The notes beneath the pieces were generated by a model. That model was given only the letters and a program-made list of their open reading frames with translations, was not told the origin of the DNA and searched no databases. From contig DATKEH010000039.1 in assembly GCA_035546355.1 (NCBI GenBank), forward strand, positions 1 through 19,957: a stretch of DNA of 19,957 nt. The letters are read 5' to 3'. A program made the translations under genes and the position numbers. The stretch is from DATKEH01 sp035546355 (GTDB lineage Bacteria; Acidobacteriota; Thermoanaerobaculia; Multivoradales; JAIOJS01). Shown here one piece after another: positions 1 to 7,536 of this stretch (position 1 is the stretch's first letter; each line of letters opens with the position of its first letter).

Positions 1-2402
1 TTCGCGTAGCGCTTCAGGTCCTGCTGGCGGACCATCAGGATGGGCATCAGCGCCTCGCGCCAGACGTCCTCGACCCGCGGCGCGAAGACCACCCGCAGCT
101 CCTCGAGCACCGCCGGCGGCACCTCGGCGAGGTCCTTGCTGTTGCCCATCGGCAGCACCACCGTCTTGATCTGCGCCCGGTGCGCCGCCAGCACCTTCTC
201 CTTGATGCCGCCCACCGACAGCACCTTGCCGCGCAGGGTGATCTCGCCGCTCATCGCCACGTCGTGGCGCACCGGCCGTCCCGACAGCAGCGACGCCAGG
301 CAGGTGGCGACGGCGACCCCCGCCGACGGCCCGTCCTTGGGGATGGCGCCGGCCGGGAAGTGGATGTGCACGTCGTGGGCCGCGAACGCCTCCGGCGGGA
401 TCTCCAGCTCGCCGGCGCGCGAGCGGACGTACGACCACGCCGCCTGCACCGACTCGCGCATCACCTCGCCGAGGTGGCCGGTCACCTCCACCCTGCCGGC
501 GCCGCTCATCCGCGTCGCCTCGATGAACAGGATGGCGCCGCCGGTGGCGGTCCAGGCGAGGCCGGTGGCCAGGCCCACCTCGGGGCTGCGCTCGGCGAAC
601 TCGTGCTCGAACGCCGGCGGCCCGAGGTAGCGCTCGACGTGCTCCTCGCGCACCCGTACGCCCCGCGCCGGGCGCCCCTCGCCGGCGCGCCGGCGCGCCA
701 CCTTGCGGCAGATCGCCGCCACCCGCCGCGCCAGGTCCCGTACCCCGGCCTCGGAAGTGTAGGAGCGGATGATCTTGACCCACGCCGCGCGCTCGACACG
801 CACCGCCGCCGCCGGCAGCCCGTGGGCGGCGAGCTGCGCCGGCAGCACGTGGCGGCGGCCGATCTCCACCTTCTCCTCCTCGGTGTAGCCCGAGAGCGTC
901 AGCACCTCCAGGCGGTCGCGCAGCGGCCCGGGGATGGTGTCGAGGCGGTTGGCGGTGGCGAGGAACAGGGTCTCCGAGAGATCGAACGGGATCCCCAGGT
1001 AGCGGTCGAGGAAGGTGCGGTTCTGCTCCGGGTCGAGCACCTCGAGCAGCGCCGCCGCCGGGTCGCCGCGGAGGTTGCTGCCCAACTTGTCGATCTCGTC
1101 CAGCAGCACCAGCGGGTTCTTCGCCCCCACCCGCAGATAGGCGCCGATCAGCTTGCCGGGCATCGCCCCGACGTAGGTCTTGCGGTGGCCGCGGATCTCG
1201 CTCTCGTCGGCGATCCCGCCCAGCGGCACCGGCACGAACCGCCGCCCCAGCGCCTCGGCGATCGAGCGCGCGAGGCTGGTCTTGCCGCACCCCGGCGGGC
1301 CGGCCAGGCAGAGGATGGGGCCGGCCAGCCGCCCCTTGAGCTTGACCACCGCCAGGTACTCGAGGATCCGCTCCTTGACCTCCGCCACCCCGTAATGGTG
1401 GCGGGAGAGCTGGCGCTCGACGCGCGACAGGTTGAGGCTGTCGCGGGTGCGGTCCTTCCACGGCAGGGCGAACACCGTCTCGAGATAGGCGTGCAGCACC
1501 GGGTACTCCGCCGACTGCTCCGACAGGATCGCCAGCCGGCTGCACTCGTTGTAGAGCACGCGCTTGGACTCCTCGTCCAGCGGCAGGTGCTCGACCCGCG
1601 CGGCGAACTCCTCGGCCTCCCCTTCCGGCCCTCCCTCCTCGCCGAGGGCCTCGCGGATGATGCGCAGCTGCTCGCGCAGCAGGTACTCGCGCTTCTTGGC
1701 CTCGATCTCGGTGCGCACCCGCCCCTGGATGTCGCGGTCGACCGCCACCCGCGCCATCTCCTGTTCGACCAGCTCGACCAGGTGCCGCAGCCGCTCGCCC
1801 GGGTTGAGCATCTCCACCAGTCGCTGTTTGGCCTCGACCGGCACCAGCAGGTGGGTGGCGAGCAGGTCGGAGAACAGCTCCGGCCCCTCCTCGACGTTCA
1901 TCCGCAGCAGCTCCACGGCCTCGCGGCCGTAGCGATCGTCGGCCATGGCCAGGGCCTGGAAGGCGGCCAACGCCTTGCCCATCAGCATGTCCATGTCGAC
2001 CCGCGAAGTGCGGCCGGTCGCCGGCGCCGGCCGCACCTTGCCCAGGTAGAAGGGATCGCAGCGCTCGACCTCGAGCAGCGCGACGCGAGCGAGACCGTGC
2101 AGGAAGAGCTGCTGGCGACCCTGCCCGAGACGGAGCACCTGGACCACCCGCGCCGCCACGCCGACCGGCGCGAGGTCGTCACGGCTGGCGGGCTCCTCCT
2201 CCTCGTCGTCACGGTCGATGCCGAACAGCGCCACCCGCGGCGAGGGAGCCGCGGCCAGCTCCTCGGCCAGTCGCAGGCTGCGGTCGCCGACCACCTGCAG
2301 CCCGATGACCCCGGCGGGGAAGAGGACCGCCGAGCGTGACGGCAGCAGGGGGAGCCGTTCGGGGACGGCGAGATCGGAGGCTGCGGCGCGACGATCGCCC
2401 AT
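1..2402 (-). CDS. lon: ATP-dependent protease Lon (C-terminal end cut by window edge)
   Basis: Cytosolic AAA+ serine protease that unfolds and degrades damaged and regulatory proteins. About 800 residues are visible and the frame runs off position 1; the last part read matches the extreme C-terminus of the family, so probably only a few residues are missing. Domain order: LON substrate-binding domain (about 15-210), helical linker, AAA+ module with Walker A GPPGCGKT (368-375, Lys374) and Walker B with LLDEIDKLG, then the S16 protease domain. The catalytic dyad is visible as Ser693 in KDGPSAG and Lys736 in GGIKEK, offset by 14 from E. coli Ser679/Lys722. The ATG at 2402 has GGAG six bases upstream. 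The gene is divergent from the DsbD-like gene. Large open frames on the other strand are codon shadows. Confidence 0.97.
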   Translation of the reverse strand, partial: MGDRRAAASDLAVPERLPLLPSRSAVLFPAGVIGLQVVGDRSLRLAEELAAAPSPRVALFGIDRDDEEEEPASRDDLAPVGVAARVVQVLRLGQGRQQLFLHGLARVALLEVERCDPFYLGKVRPAPATGRTSRVDMDMLMGKALAAFQALAMADDRYGREAVELLRMNVEEGPELFSDLLATHLLVPVEAKQRLVEMLNPGERLRHLVELVEQEMARVAVDRDIQGRVRTEIEAKKREYLLREQLRIIREALGEEGGPEGEAEEFAARVEHLPLDEESKRVLYNECSRLAILSEQSAEYPVLHAYLETVFALPWKDRTRDSLNLSRVERQLSRHHYGVAEVKERILEYLAVVKLKGRLAGPILCLAGPPGCGKTSLARSIAEALGRRFVPVPLGGIADESEIRGHRKTYVGAMPGKLIGAYLRVGAKNPLVLLDEIDKLGSNLRGDPAAALLEVLDPEQNRTFLDRYLGIPFDLSETLFLATANRLDTIPGPLRDRLEVLTLSGYTEEEKVEIGRRHVLPAQLAAHGLPAAAVRVERAAWVKIIRSYTSEAGVRDLARRVAAICRKVARRRAGEGRPARGVRVREEHVERYLGPPAFEHEFAERSPEVGLATGLAWTATGGAILFIEATRMSGAGRVEVTGHLGEVMRESVQAAWSYVRSRAGELEIPPEAFAAHDVHIHFPAGAIPKDGPSAGVAVATCLASLLSGRPVRHDVAMSGEITLRGKVLSVGGIKEKVLAAHRAQIKTVVLPMGNSKDLAEVPPAVLEELRVVFAPRVEDVWREALMPILMVRQQDLKRYA

Positions 2403-2438
2403 GGCGTTCTCCCGGCGTGAGTCGAGGCCAGGCGATCA

Positions 2439-2449
2439 TTGTGCCACAA
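2439..2449. promoter_or_regulatory. Perfect 11-bp inverted repeat TTGTGCCACAA upstream of lon
   Basis: TTGTG and CACAA flank a single central C, 37 bp upstream of the lon start, and overlap the CACAAT hexamer that is the best -10 candidate for lon. A dimeric repressor could bind such a site. The half-sites are short, so it may be chance. Confidence 0.25.
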
Positions 2450-2499
2450 GGGATTGGCGGCAGCAGGCCAGCGGCAGCGGCCGGATGGTAGATTCCGCC

Positions 2500-2519
2500 G
2501 GTCGACCCCGAGGTCGACC
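2500..2519 (+). promoter_or_regulatory. Hairpin of two GGTCGACC palindromes before the DsbD-like start
   Basis: GGTCGACC occurs at 2500-2507 and again at 2512-2519 with CCGA between. Each copy is a palindrome, so in RNA the pair forms a perfect 8-bp stem with a four-base loop, ending 5 bases before the ATG at 2525. The only SD-like bases, GAGG at 2510-2513, lie in the loop and the start of the 3' arm, so the hairpin would partly hide them. It could act as a translational gate or, in DNA, as a tandem operator. Confidence 0.4.
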
Positions 2520-2524
2520 CGCCA

Positions 2525-4273
2525 ATGCCCGCTCGCCGCTTTCTGCTGCCCCTCGCCCTGGCCCTCGCCATCCTGCCGGCGGCGGCTCACGCCGTGGCCA
2601 CCCAATGGGTGCAGCATCGGGAGGTCTCGTCGCGGCTGGTGGCTCCCTGGGGGAGCGAGCCGCGGGCCGACGGCACGCTGCTCCTCGGCCTGCACCTGCG
2701 CCTGGCGCCCGCATGGCACGCCTACTGGAAGAACAGCGGCGACGCCGGCTTCCCGCCGCAGGTGGAGGTGGCGGCGCAGCCGCCGGTCGAGCGGGTGGAG
2801 CTGCTGTATCCGGCCCCCGAGCGCTACCAGCTGCCCGGCGGGCTCGAGGCCTTCGGCTACGAGGACGAGGTGGTCTACCCGTTGCGCCTGACGCCGGCTC
2901 TCGGCCGACCCCCGGAGCGGCTGCGGCTGGTGGCCGACTACCTGGTGTGCGCCGAGGACTGCATCCCCTTCCGCGACGCCTTCGAGCTGAGCCTCCCGGC
3001 GGCCGGCCCCGTCGACCCCGAGGAGTCGGCGCTGGTCGAGCGTTGGCTCGGTCGGCTGCCCGTCGCCGCCGAGGGCGCCGGTGTGGTGGCGCGCGCCACC
3101 TGGACCGACGGCCGGCTGGTGGTCGACCTCGAAGGGGCCACCGCACTATCGGCGGAGGCCGATCTCTTCTTCGCCCCCTCGGCGGAGCTGGTGCTGGGTA
3201 CGCCCACCGCCACGCCGCGGCCCGGCGGGGTGCGCTTCGCGGTACCGGCGGCGGCGGCCCGCGCCGGAGACCTCGGCGCCCCGCTGGTGCTGGCCTGGAC
3301 CGCGACCGGGATCGCCGGGCTCGCCGCCCCGGCCGTCGAGGGAACGGTCGAGCTGCCTCCTCCGCCGGAGACGCTGGCGAGCGCCGAGCCCCAGGGGCCG
3401 TCCGCGGCGGCCGACGACGACGACGATGCCGGCCGAGACCCGGCCGCCGCGGCGGCGGCTCCCGCCGCGGCGACCGCCCCGACGGGTGCCCGCACGGCCT
3501 ACGAGCGCCCCGGAGTCTCGGTCTTCCTGGATGGCCTGTTGCTGGCCCTGGCCCCCTCCCTCCTGCCCCTGCTGGCGCTGCACCTGCTCTCCTCCCATCG
3601 GCGGCAGCGCCAGGCGCTCGGCGAGTCGTCCCTCCCCTGGCCGGTGTTCCTCGGCGCCTTTGCCGGCTTCCTCGCCTGGGCCGGTCTGGCCGCCCTGCTC
3701 CGCGTCGCGCAGGGGCAGCCGATCCCGCTGGAGGCGCCGTGGGCCCTGGCGGCCTTCGGGCTGCCTCAGCTGGCGTTCGCGCTGCTGCTGTGGCTGGCTC
3801 CAGGAAGCGCCCTGGCGGTCGACGCGAGCGCCGGCCGCAGCGCGCTGTCGGCGGTGCTGGCGCCGCTGCTGGCGGTGGCCTGGGCACCGCTGTCGCCCTC
3901 CGCCGGCGCCGCCTTCGCCGGCGTGGCGACCCCGCTGGAGACGGCTCTCGGCGCGGCCGGGTTCGCCTTCCCCTTCCTGCTGGTCGGGCTCGCCGCCGCG
4001 GCCATCCCTGCTCCGCTCGAGCCGCAGCCGCATCCGCGCTGGGTGCAGGCCCTGGGATTCCTGCCCGCCGCCGCCCTGGTGTGGCTGTCGTATCGCTTGT
4101 TGGAGGTGCTGCCGCCCCACCGGCTGGCCTTCGTCCAGCTCGCCTGGCTGGGGGTGGCGCTGGGAGCGCGGCTGACGCTGGTGGCCCGGGGCGGCAGGCG
4201 TTGGGTGGCGGCGGCGGCGACCGCGGGGCTGGGGGCCGTCGCCGTCGCGCTCGCCGCAGGGCGCCCCTGGTAA
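2525..4273 (+). CDS. Membrane protein with DsbD/ScsB-type N-terminal domain; membrane domain lacks redox cysteines
   Basis: 582 residues. A signal peptide (about 1-23) leads into a periplasmic domain (about 24-240) with hallmarks of the DsbD/ScsB N-terminal domain: WHAYWKNSGDAG, the LYPAPERYQLPGG block and YLVCAEDCIP, giving a C142-x3-C146 pair. An acidic, Ala-rich linker with a run of five Asp (about 295-325) precedes about eight hydrophobic helices (335-580). In DsbD the first helix carries a Cys in an MPC motif; here it reads LAPSLLP with Ser345. The second redox Cys (LATPC-type motif) aligns with Trp453 in LLAVAWAP. Cys142 and Cys146 are the only cysteines, and the C-terminal thioredoxin domain of DsbD is absent. 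A standard DsbD electron relay is therefore unlikely. It is first in an operon with a redoxin lipoprotein 41 bp downstream. Fold assignment is firm for the N-terminal domain and moderate for the membrane part; function is unknown. Confidence 0.85.
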   Translation: MPARRFLLPLALALAILPAAAHAVATQWVQHREVSSRLVAPWGSEPRADGTLLLGLHLRLAPAWHAYWKNSGDAGFPPQVEVAAQPPVERVELLYPAPERYQLPGGLEAFGYEDEVVYPLRLTPALGRPPERLRLVADYLVCAEDCIPFRDAFELSLPAAGPVDPEESALVERWLGRLPVAAEGAGVVARATWTDGRLVVDLEGATALSAEADLFFAPSAELVLGTPTATPRPGGVRFAVPAAAARAGDLGAPLVLAWTATGIAGLAAPAVEGTVELPPPPETLASAEPQGPSAAADDDDDAGRDPAAAAAAPAAATAPTGARTAYERPGVSVFLDGLLLALAPSLLPLLALHLLSSHRRQRQALGESSLPWPVFLGAFAGFLAWAGLAALLRVAQGQPIPLEAPWALAAFGLPQLAFALLLWLAPGSALAVDASAGRSALSAVLAPLLAVAWAPLSPSAGAAFAGVATPLETALGAAGFAFPFLLVGLAAAAIPAPLEPQPHPRWVQALGFLPAAALVWLSYRLLEVLPPHRLAFVQLAWLGVALGARLTLVARGGRRWVAAAATAGLGAVAVALAAGRPW

Positions 4274-4314
4274 CATCCCGGCCGCAACGCGCGACGACCG
4301 CCGAAGGAGGAACG

Positions 4315-4941
4315 ATGAGCGAGATCACCCGCACCCTGCGCTACGCCCCGTTGCTGCTGGCCACCGTACTCGTGCTCCCCGCCTGTGGGCGCGCCGCCGA
4401 GACCGCCACCCCCAGCGTCGTCGGCGGTGCCGCCCCCGACTTCACCCTCGTCGACGTCTCCGGGGAGACCCACCCACTGGCGGATCTCGCCGGCAAGGTG
4501 GTGGTGCTCGAGTGGGTCAACCCCAACTGCCCGTTCTCCGAGCGTCACGCTCGCGAGGGCACGATGACCGGGCTGGCGGAGCAGCACGCCGAGGTGGTGT
4601 GGCTCGGCATCAACAGCACCGCCGAGGGCCACCGCGACTACCTGCAACCGGCGGCCTACCAGGAGTACCTCGACGAGAAGGGGATCTCCTACCCGATCCT
4701 CTACGATCGCAGCGGCGAGGTCGGCCGTGCCTATGCCGCCAAGACCACGCCGCACATGATCGTCATCGACCCGGCGGGCAAGATCGTCTACGACGGCGCC
4801 ATCGACGACGATCCGCCCGGCCGCAAGCCGGCGGCGGAGCGCACCAACTACGTGGCGGCCGCCCTCGCCGCCCAGGCCGCCGGCCAGGCGGTGGACCCCG
4901 CTCGCACCAAGCCGTACGGCTGCAGCGTCAAGTATGAGTAG
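4315..4941 (+). CDS. Redoxin/thioredoxin-fold lipoprotein
   Basis: 208 residues with a lipoprotein signal (lipobox LPAC, lipidated Cys near residue 24), so it is probably anchored in the envelope facing the periplasm. The thioredoxin-like fold shows APDFTLVDVSG, LAGKVVVLEWVNPNCPF, KTTPHMIVIDPAGKIVYDGA and a conserved-looking end, YGCSVKY. The active-site position has one Cys (CPFS), not CxxC; this pattern with the C-terminal Cys recurs in a bacterial AhpC/TSA-like redoxin family. The two free cysteines may form a resolving pair or accept electrons from a partner. A strong AAGGAGG (4304-4310) precedes the ATG. The stop overlaps the next start by 8 bases, which implies translational coupling. 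The redox partner is unknown; the upstream DsbD-like protein is the obvious candidate. Confidence 0.9.
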   Translation: MSEITRTLRYAPLLLATVLVLPACGRAAETATPSVVGGAAPDFTLVDVSGETHPLADLAGKVVVLEWVNPNCPFSERHAREGTMTGLAEQHAEVVWLGINSTAEGHRDYLQPAAYQEYLDEKGISYPILYDRSGEVGRAYAAKTTPHMIVIDPAGKIVYDGAIDDDPPGRKPAAERTNYVAAALAAQAAGQAVDPARTKPYGCSVKYE

Positions 4942-6214
4942 AGCGGCGCCAGGCGCCGTGCCGCTGGTGACGGCGGCGCTGCTGGCGCTCGCCGCCGCCC
5001 CGGCGGTGACGGCGGCGCCGGTGGCGGTGCGCGCCGCGCGGCTCCTCGACGTCGCCCGGGGCGAGGTGCTGCGCGACCGGGTGGTGCTGGTCGACGACGG
5101 GCGGATCGCCGCGGTAGGCGGCCCCGAGCTGGCCGCCGGCGCCGGCGAGGTGATCGACCTCGGCGACCGCACCCTGCTGCCCGGACTGATGGACCTGCAC
5201 GTCCACCTCGCCTACGACATCGAGGGGGACTGGGTGCACCGCGGGGTGACCGAGACCGCCGCCGACGCGGCGTTGCGCGGCGCGCGCAACGCCGGGCGCA
5301 CGCTCGCCGCCGGTTTCACCACCGTGCGCGACCTCGGGGCGGGCAGCTTCGCCAACGTCGCCCTGGCCCGCGCCGTCGCGCGCGGGCTGCTCCCCGGGCC
5401 GCGCATCGTCGCCGCCGGCAGCTCCGTGGGCATCACCGGCGGCCACTGCGACGTCACCGGCTACGCCCCCGGCATCGCCGAGACCGGCGTGCGCGACGGC
5501 GCGGCGGACGGGCCCTGGGAGGTGGTGGAGGCAGTGCGCTACCAGATCAAGCACGGGGCGGAGGTGGTCAAGGTCTGCGCCACCGCCGGGGTGCTCTCCT
5601 TCGAGGGCCCGGTGGGCGCCCAGCAGATGACCGGCGAGGAGCTCGAGGCGGCGGTGCGGGAGGCCGCGCGCCACGGGCTCAGGGTCGCCGCCCACGCCCA
5701 CGGCAGCGAAGGGATCGAGGCGGCGGTGCGCGCGGGCGTCGCCTCCGTCGAGCACGGCTCGATGCTCACCGACGCGATCCTGGCGCTGATGAAGGAGCGC
5801 GGCACGTACCTGGTGCCGACCACCTACCTGGCCGACGCCATCGACCTCGACGCCCTGCCGCCGCCGATCCGCGCCAAGGCCGAGTCGGTGCTGCCGGTGG
5901 CGCGGGAGAGCCTGCGGCGGGCCATCGCCGCCGGCGTTCCCATCGCCTTCGGCACCGACGCGGCGGTCTACCCACACGGCGACAACGCCCGCGAGTTCGC
6001 CGTCCTGGTGCAGCAGGGGATGACACCCCTGGCGGTGATCCGCAGCGCCACCGTCGACGCCGCCGACCTGCTCGGCGTCGACGACCGCGGGGTCATCGCT
6101 CCCGGCAAGCTGGCCGATCTCGTCGCCGTACCGGGTGATCCGCTGCAGGACGTCACCGTCCTGGAGCGCGTAGACTTCGTGATGAAGGGCGGCGAGGTGG
6201 TGAAGGGGCCGTAG
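4934..6214 (+). CDS. Exported metal-dependent amidohydrolase (imidazolonepropionase/prolidase-like)
   Basis: 426 residues with a Sec-type signal peptide (about 1-27), so probably periplasmic. It is an amidohydrolase-superfamily TIM barrel with a flanking beta-sandwich made by the two ends. Candidate metal ligands: His89 and His91 (DLHVH), Lys213 (GAEVVKV, likely the carboxylated lysine), His254/His256 (AAHAHG), His274 (VEHG) and Asp342 (FGTDAA). The C-terminal GVIAPGKLADLVAVPGDPL is typical of the group. Characterised relatives of this type cleave Xaa-Pro or Xaa-Arg/Lys dipeptides or N-acyl amino acids; the substrate cannot be read from sequence. The ATG lies inside the end of the redoxin gene (TATGAGTAG), so it is co-translated with it. 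It converges on the methyltransferase gene with 2 bp between stops. Confidence 0.92.
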   Translation: MSRAAPGAVPLVTAALLALAAAPAVTAAPVAVRAARLLDVARGEVLRDRVVLVDDGRIAAVGGPELAAGAGEVIDLGDRTLLPGLMDLHVHLAYDIEGDWVHRGVTETAADAALRGARNAGRTLAAGFTTVRDLGAGSFANVALARAVARGLLPGPRIVAAGSSVGITGGHCDVTGYAPGIAETGVRDGAADGPWEVVEAVRYQIKHGAEVVKVCATAGVLSFEGPVGAQQMTGEELEAAVREAARHGLRVAAHAHGSEGIEAAVRAGVASVEHGSMLTDAILALMKERGTYLVPTTYLADAIDLDALPPPIRAKAESVLPVARESLRRAIAAGVPIAFGTDAAVYPHGDNAREFAVLVQQGMTPLAVIRSATVDAADLLGVDDRGVIAPGKLADLVAVPGDPLQDVTVLERVDFVMKGGEVVKGP

Positions 6215-6216
6215 CT

Positions 6217-6897
6217 TCAGAACGGGCCGCCCATCTCCATCATCGTCGGCCGGGTCTTGACGGCGAGGCCGACACCGTCGCCGAGCGGCAGCACCAGGGC
6301 CTGCAGCTGCGGGTGCATCATCAGATAGCCGTTGAAGGCGCCGAGGGCCTCGGCGTCGGCATCCTCCTCGTCCTCCGGCGGCTCGGCGACCCGGCCCTTC
6401 CACAGCAGGTTGTCGGCCACCAGCAGCCCGCCGACGCGCATCTTCGGCAGCGCCAGGTCGAGGTAGCGCCGGTAGTCGCGCTTGACGGCGTCGAGGTAGA
6501 CCAGGTCGAAGGGCCCCTCCAGGCGCGGCAGCACCTCCAACGCCTCCCCTTCGACCAGCTGCGCCCGCTCGGCGACGCCGGCGCGCCGCAGCACCTCGCC
6601 CGCCCGGGCCAGACGCGCCGGGTCGTGGTCGATGCTCACCACCTGCGCCTCGGGCGCGGCGCGGGCCAGGCACAGGGTGCCGTAGCCGATGGCGGTGCCG
6701 ACCTCCAGGATGCGCTGCGCCCGGATCGCTCGCGCCAGGACCGCGAGCAGGCGGCCCACCTCGGGGTCCGAGATCGGGATGCCCTCGGCCGCAGCCTCCC
6801 GCTCGATCTCGGCCAGCAGCGGGTCGCGCGGCGGCAGCAGCCGCTCGAGGTACGCCGCCTGCTCGCGGCGGAGGATGGCGTCGGGCCGGTCCTTCAT
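6217..6897 (-). CDS. SAM-dependent O-methyltransferase (CCoAOMT/TrmR-like family)
   Basis: 226 residues from the chosen start. It is a class I methyltransferase of the metal-dependent family that includes caffeoyl-CoA O-methyltransferases and TrmR, which methylates 5-hydroxyuridine in tRNA. Visible: SAM motif I ILEVGTAIGYG (63-73), the ribose-binding acid in VVSIDHDP (Asp90), and metal-site residues Asp136 (LVYLDAVK), Asp162 and Asn163 (VADNLLWKG). The end, DGVGLAVKTRP, also fits. An in-frame ATG at 6945 would add 16 residues of unconserved sequence without an SD. The ATG at 6897 has GAGG close upstream and gives the usual family length, so I prefer it. The substrate is undetermined. Confidence 0.9.
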   Translation of the reverse strand: MKDRPDAILRREQAAYLERLLPPRDPLLAEIEREAAAEGIPISDPEVGRLLAVLARAIRAQRILEVGTAIGYGTLCLARAAPEAQVVSIDHDPARLARAGEVLRRAGVAERAQLVEGEALEVLPRLEGPFDLVYLDAVKRDYRRYLDLALPKMRVGGLLVADNLLWKGRVAEPPEDEEDADAEALGAFNGYLMMHPQLQALVLPLGDGVGLAVKTRPTMMEMGGPF

Positions 6898-6939
6898 CGC
6901 CTCATCGTACCCGCGGCGGCTCGACGCGCCTTCATCGGC

Positions 6940-6966
6940 TATCATCGGCCGCGGCGGCTGCGGCCG
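6940..6966 (+). promoter_or_regulatory. Candidate -10 and GC hairpin before the CARDB-like gene
   Basis: TATCAT at 6940-6945 matches 5 of 6 bases of the -10 consensus. It is followed at once by CGGCCGC (6946-6952) and its complement GCGGCCG (6960-6966) with a 7-base loop, which would fold at the very 5' end of the transcript. No good -35 is visible. The gene's GGAG lies five bases before its ATG, outside the stem. Confidence 0.3.
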
Positions 6967-6989
6967 TCGTCACCGACAGTGGAGTCACC

Positions 6990-7526
6990 ATGAACCGGCT
7001 CGCCTCGCGACACACCCGACTCCTGGGCGCCGGGCTGCTGGCGGCGGCGTCGCTCGCCGCCCAGGCACCCGCCGAGCCGGCCGCCCCGGCGGCGGCGAGC
7101 CCGCTGCAGCTGGTGGCGGTCTCGGTCACGCCGCCGGCGCCGGGCCCCGACACCCTCTGTCAGCTGCGGGTCACGCTGCGCAACGACGGTGATCGCCAGA
7201 TCTCGCAGCTCGCCTTCGCGGTGGCGGTCAACGGCCACGACCTGCCGGTGTACGGCAACCAGCTGTTCATGGACGCCATCCCACCGGGCGGCGAGGCCGA
7301 AGTGCGGCTCTACAACTTCTGGAGCACCGAGACCGGCCGCCCGGCCCCGGCCGACGGCAAGTATCGGGTCGAGGTCACCCTGCGGGAGGCGCACTGGTAC
7401 CGCATCGAGATGGAGGAGGACGTGGAGGTCTGGACGCCGCTGGGCGAGGTGCCCGGGTTGCCGGTCCGCGCCGCGGCCGCTCCAGGCGAGCCGCCTGCGC
7501 GGCCCGCAGGCGAGCCCGGCGCCTGA
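6990..7526 (+). CDS. Secreted CARDB-like beta-sandwich protein, function unknown
   Basis: 178 residues: a signal peptide (about 1-24, ending near SLAAQAPA), an Ala/Pro-rich spacer, then a domain of about 110 residues resembling CARDB/Ig-like adhesion modules. The pattern LVAVSVTPPAPGPDTLCQ, RVTLRNDGD, IPPGGEAEV and GKYRVEVTL is typical of a seven-strand beta-sandwich. The tail is Pro/Ala/Gly-rich and probably disordered. GGAG five bases before the ATG supports the start. It could be a surface or periplasmic binding module; no catalytic residues are apparent. Its stop lies 10 bp from the stop of the convergent lipoprotein gene. Family assignment is by sequence pattern only. Confidence 0.75.
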   Translation: MNRLASRHTRLLGAGLLAAASLAAQAPAEPAAPAAASPLQLVAVSVTPPAPGPDTLCQLRVTLRNDGDRQISQLAFAVAVNGHDLPVYGNQLFMDAIPPGGEAEVRLYNFWSTETGRPAPADGKYRVEVTLREAHWYRIEMEEDVEVWTPLGEVPGLPVRAAAAPGEPPARPAGEPGA

Positions 7527-7536
7527 GGCGCGACCC

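Larger units (their letters stand above)
2403..2524. promoter_or_regulatory. Divergent intergenic region between lon and the DsbD-like gene
   Basis: This 122-bp gap must hold the promoters of both divergent genes. Toward lon a CACAAT hexamer (minus strand) is a possible -10, with no convincing -35. Toward the DsbD-like gene TAGATT (about 2489-2494) is a weak -10 candidate. No CIRCE-type element and no clear heat-shock sigma consensus was found. Two symmetric elements inside it are listed separately. Promoter positions are tentative. Confidence 0.45.

Noticed and set aside
180..2339. 719-codon open frame on the plus strand
   Set aside because: It is antisense to lon, whose frame carries all family motifs. 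The translation is His/Arg/Gln/Leu-rich without domains, a usual shadow in GC-rich DNA.
3361..3480. Run of Asp codons and GCC/GCG repeats as a possible tandem repeat
   Set aside because: A short low-complexity linker inside the DsbD-like coding frame; irregular units with no sign of a mobile or regulatory repeat.
2218..4314. Upstream part of a long plus-strand frame joining the redoxin gene
   Set aside because: Only the part from 4315 has a lipoprotein signal, a strong SD and redoxin homology. The upstream stretch is Arg/Gly/Ala-rich and out of frame with the DsbD-like gene it crosses.
2436..4334. 632-codon minus-strand frame
   Set aside because: An Arg/Pro/Ala-rich translation opposite the DsbD-like gene, which has a signal peptide, conserved motifs and membrane helices in its own frame.
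4928..6673. 581-codon minus-strand frame
   Set aside because: Antisense to the amidohydrolase and out of frame with the methyltransferase; low-complexity Gly/Ala/Asp/His content and no motif.
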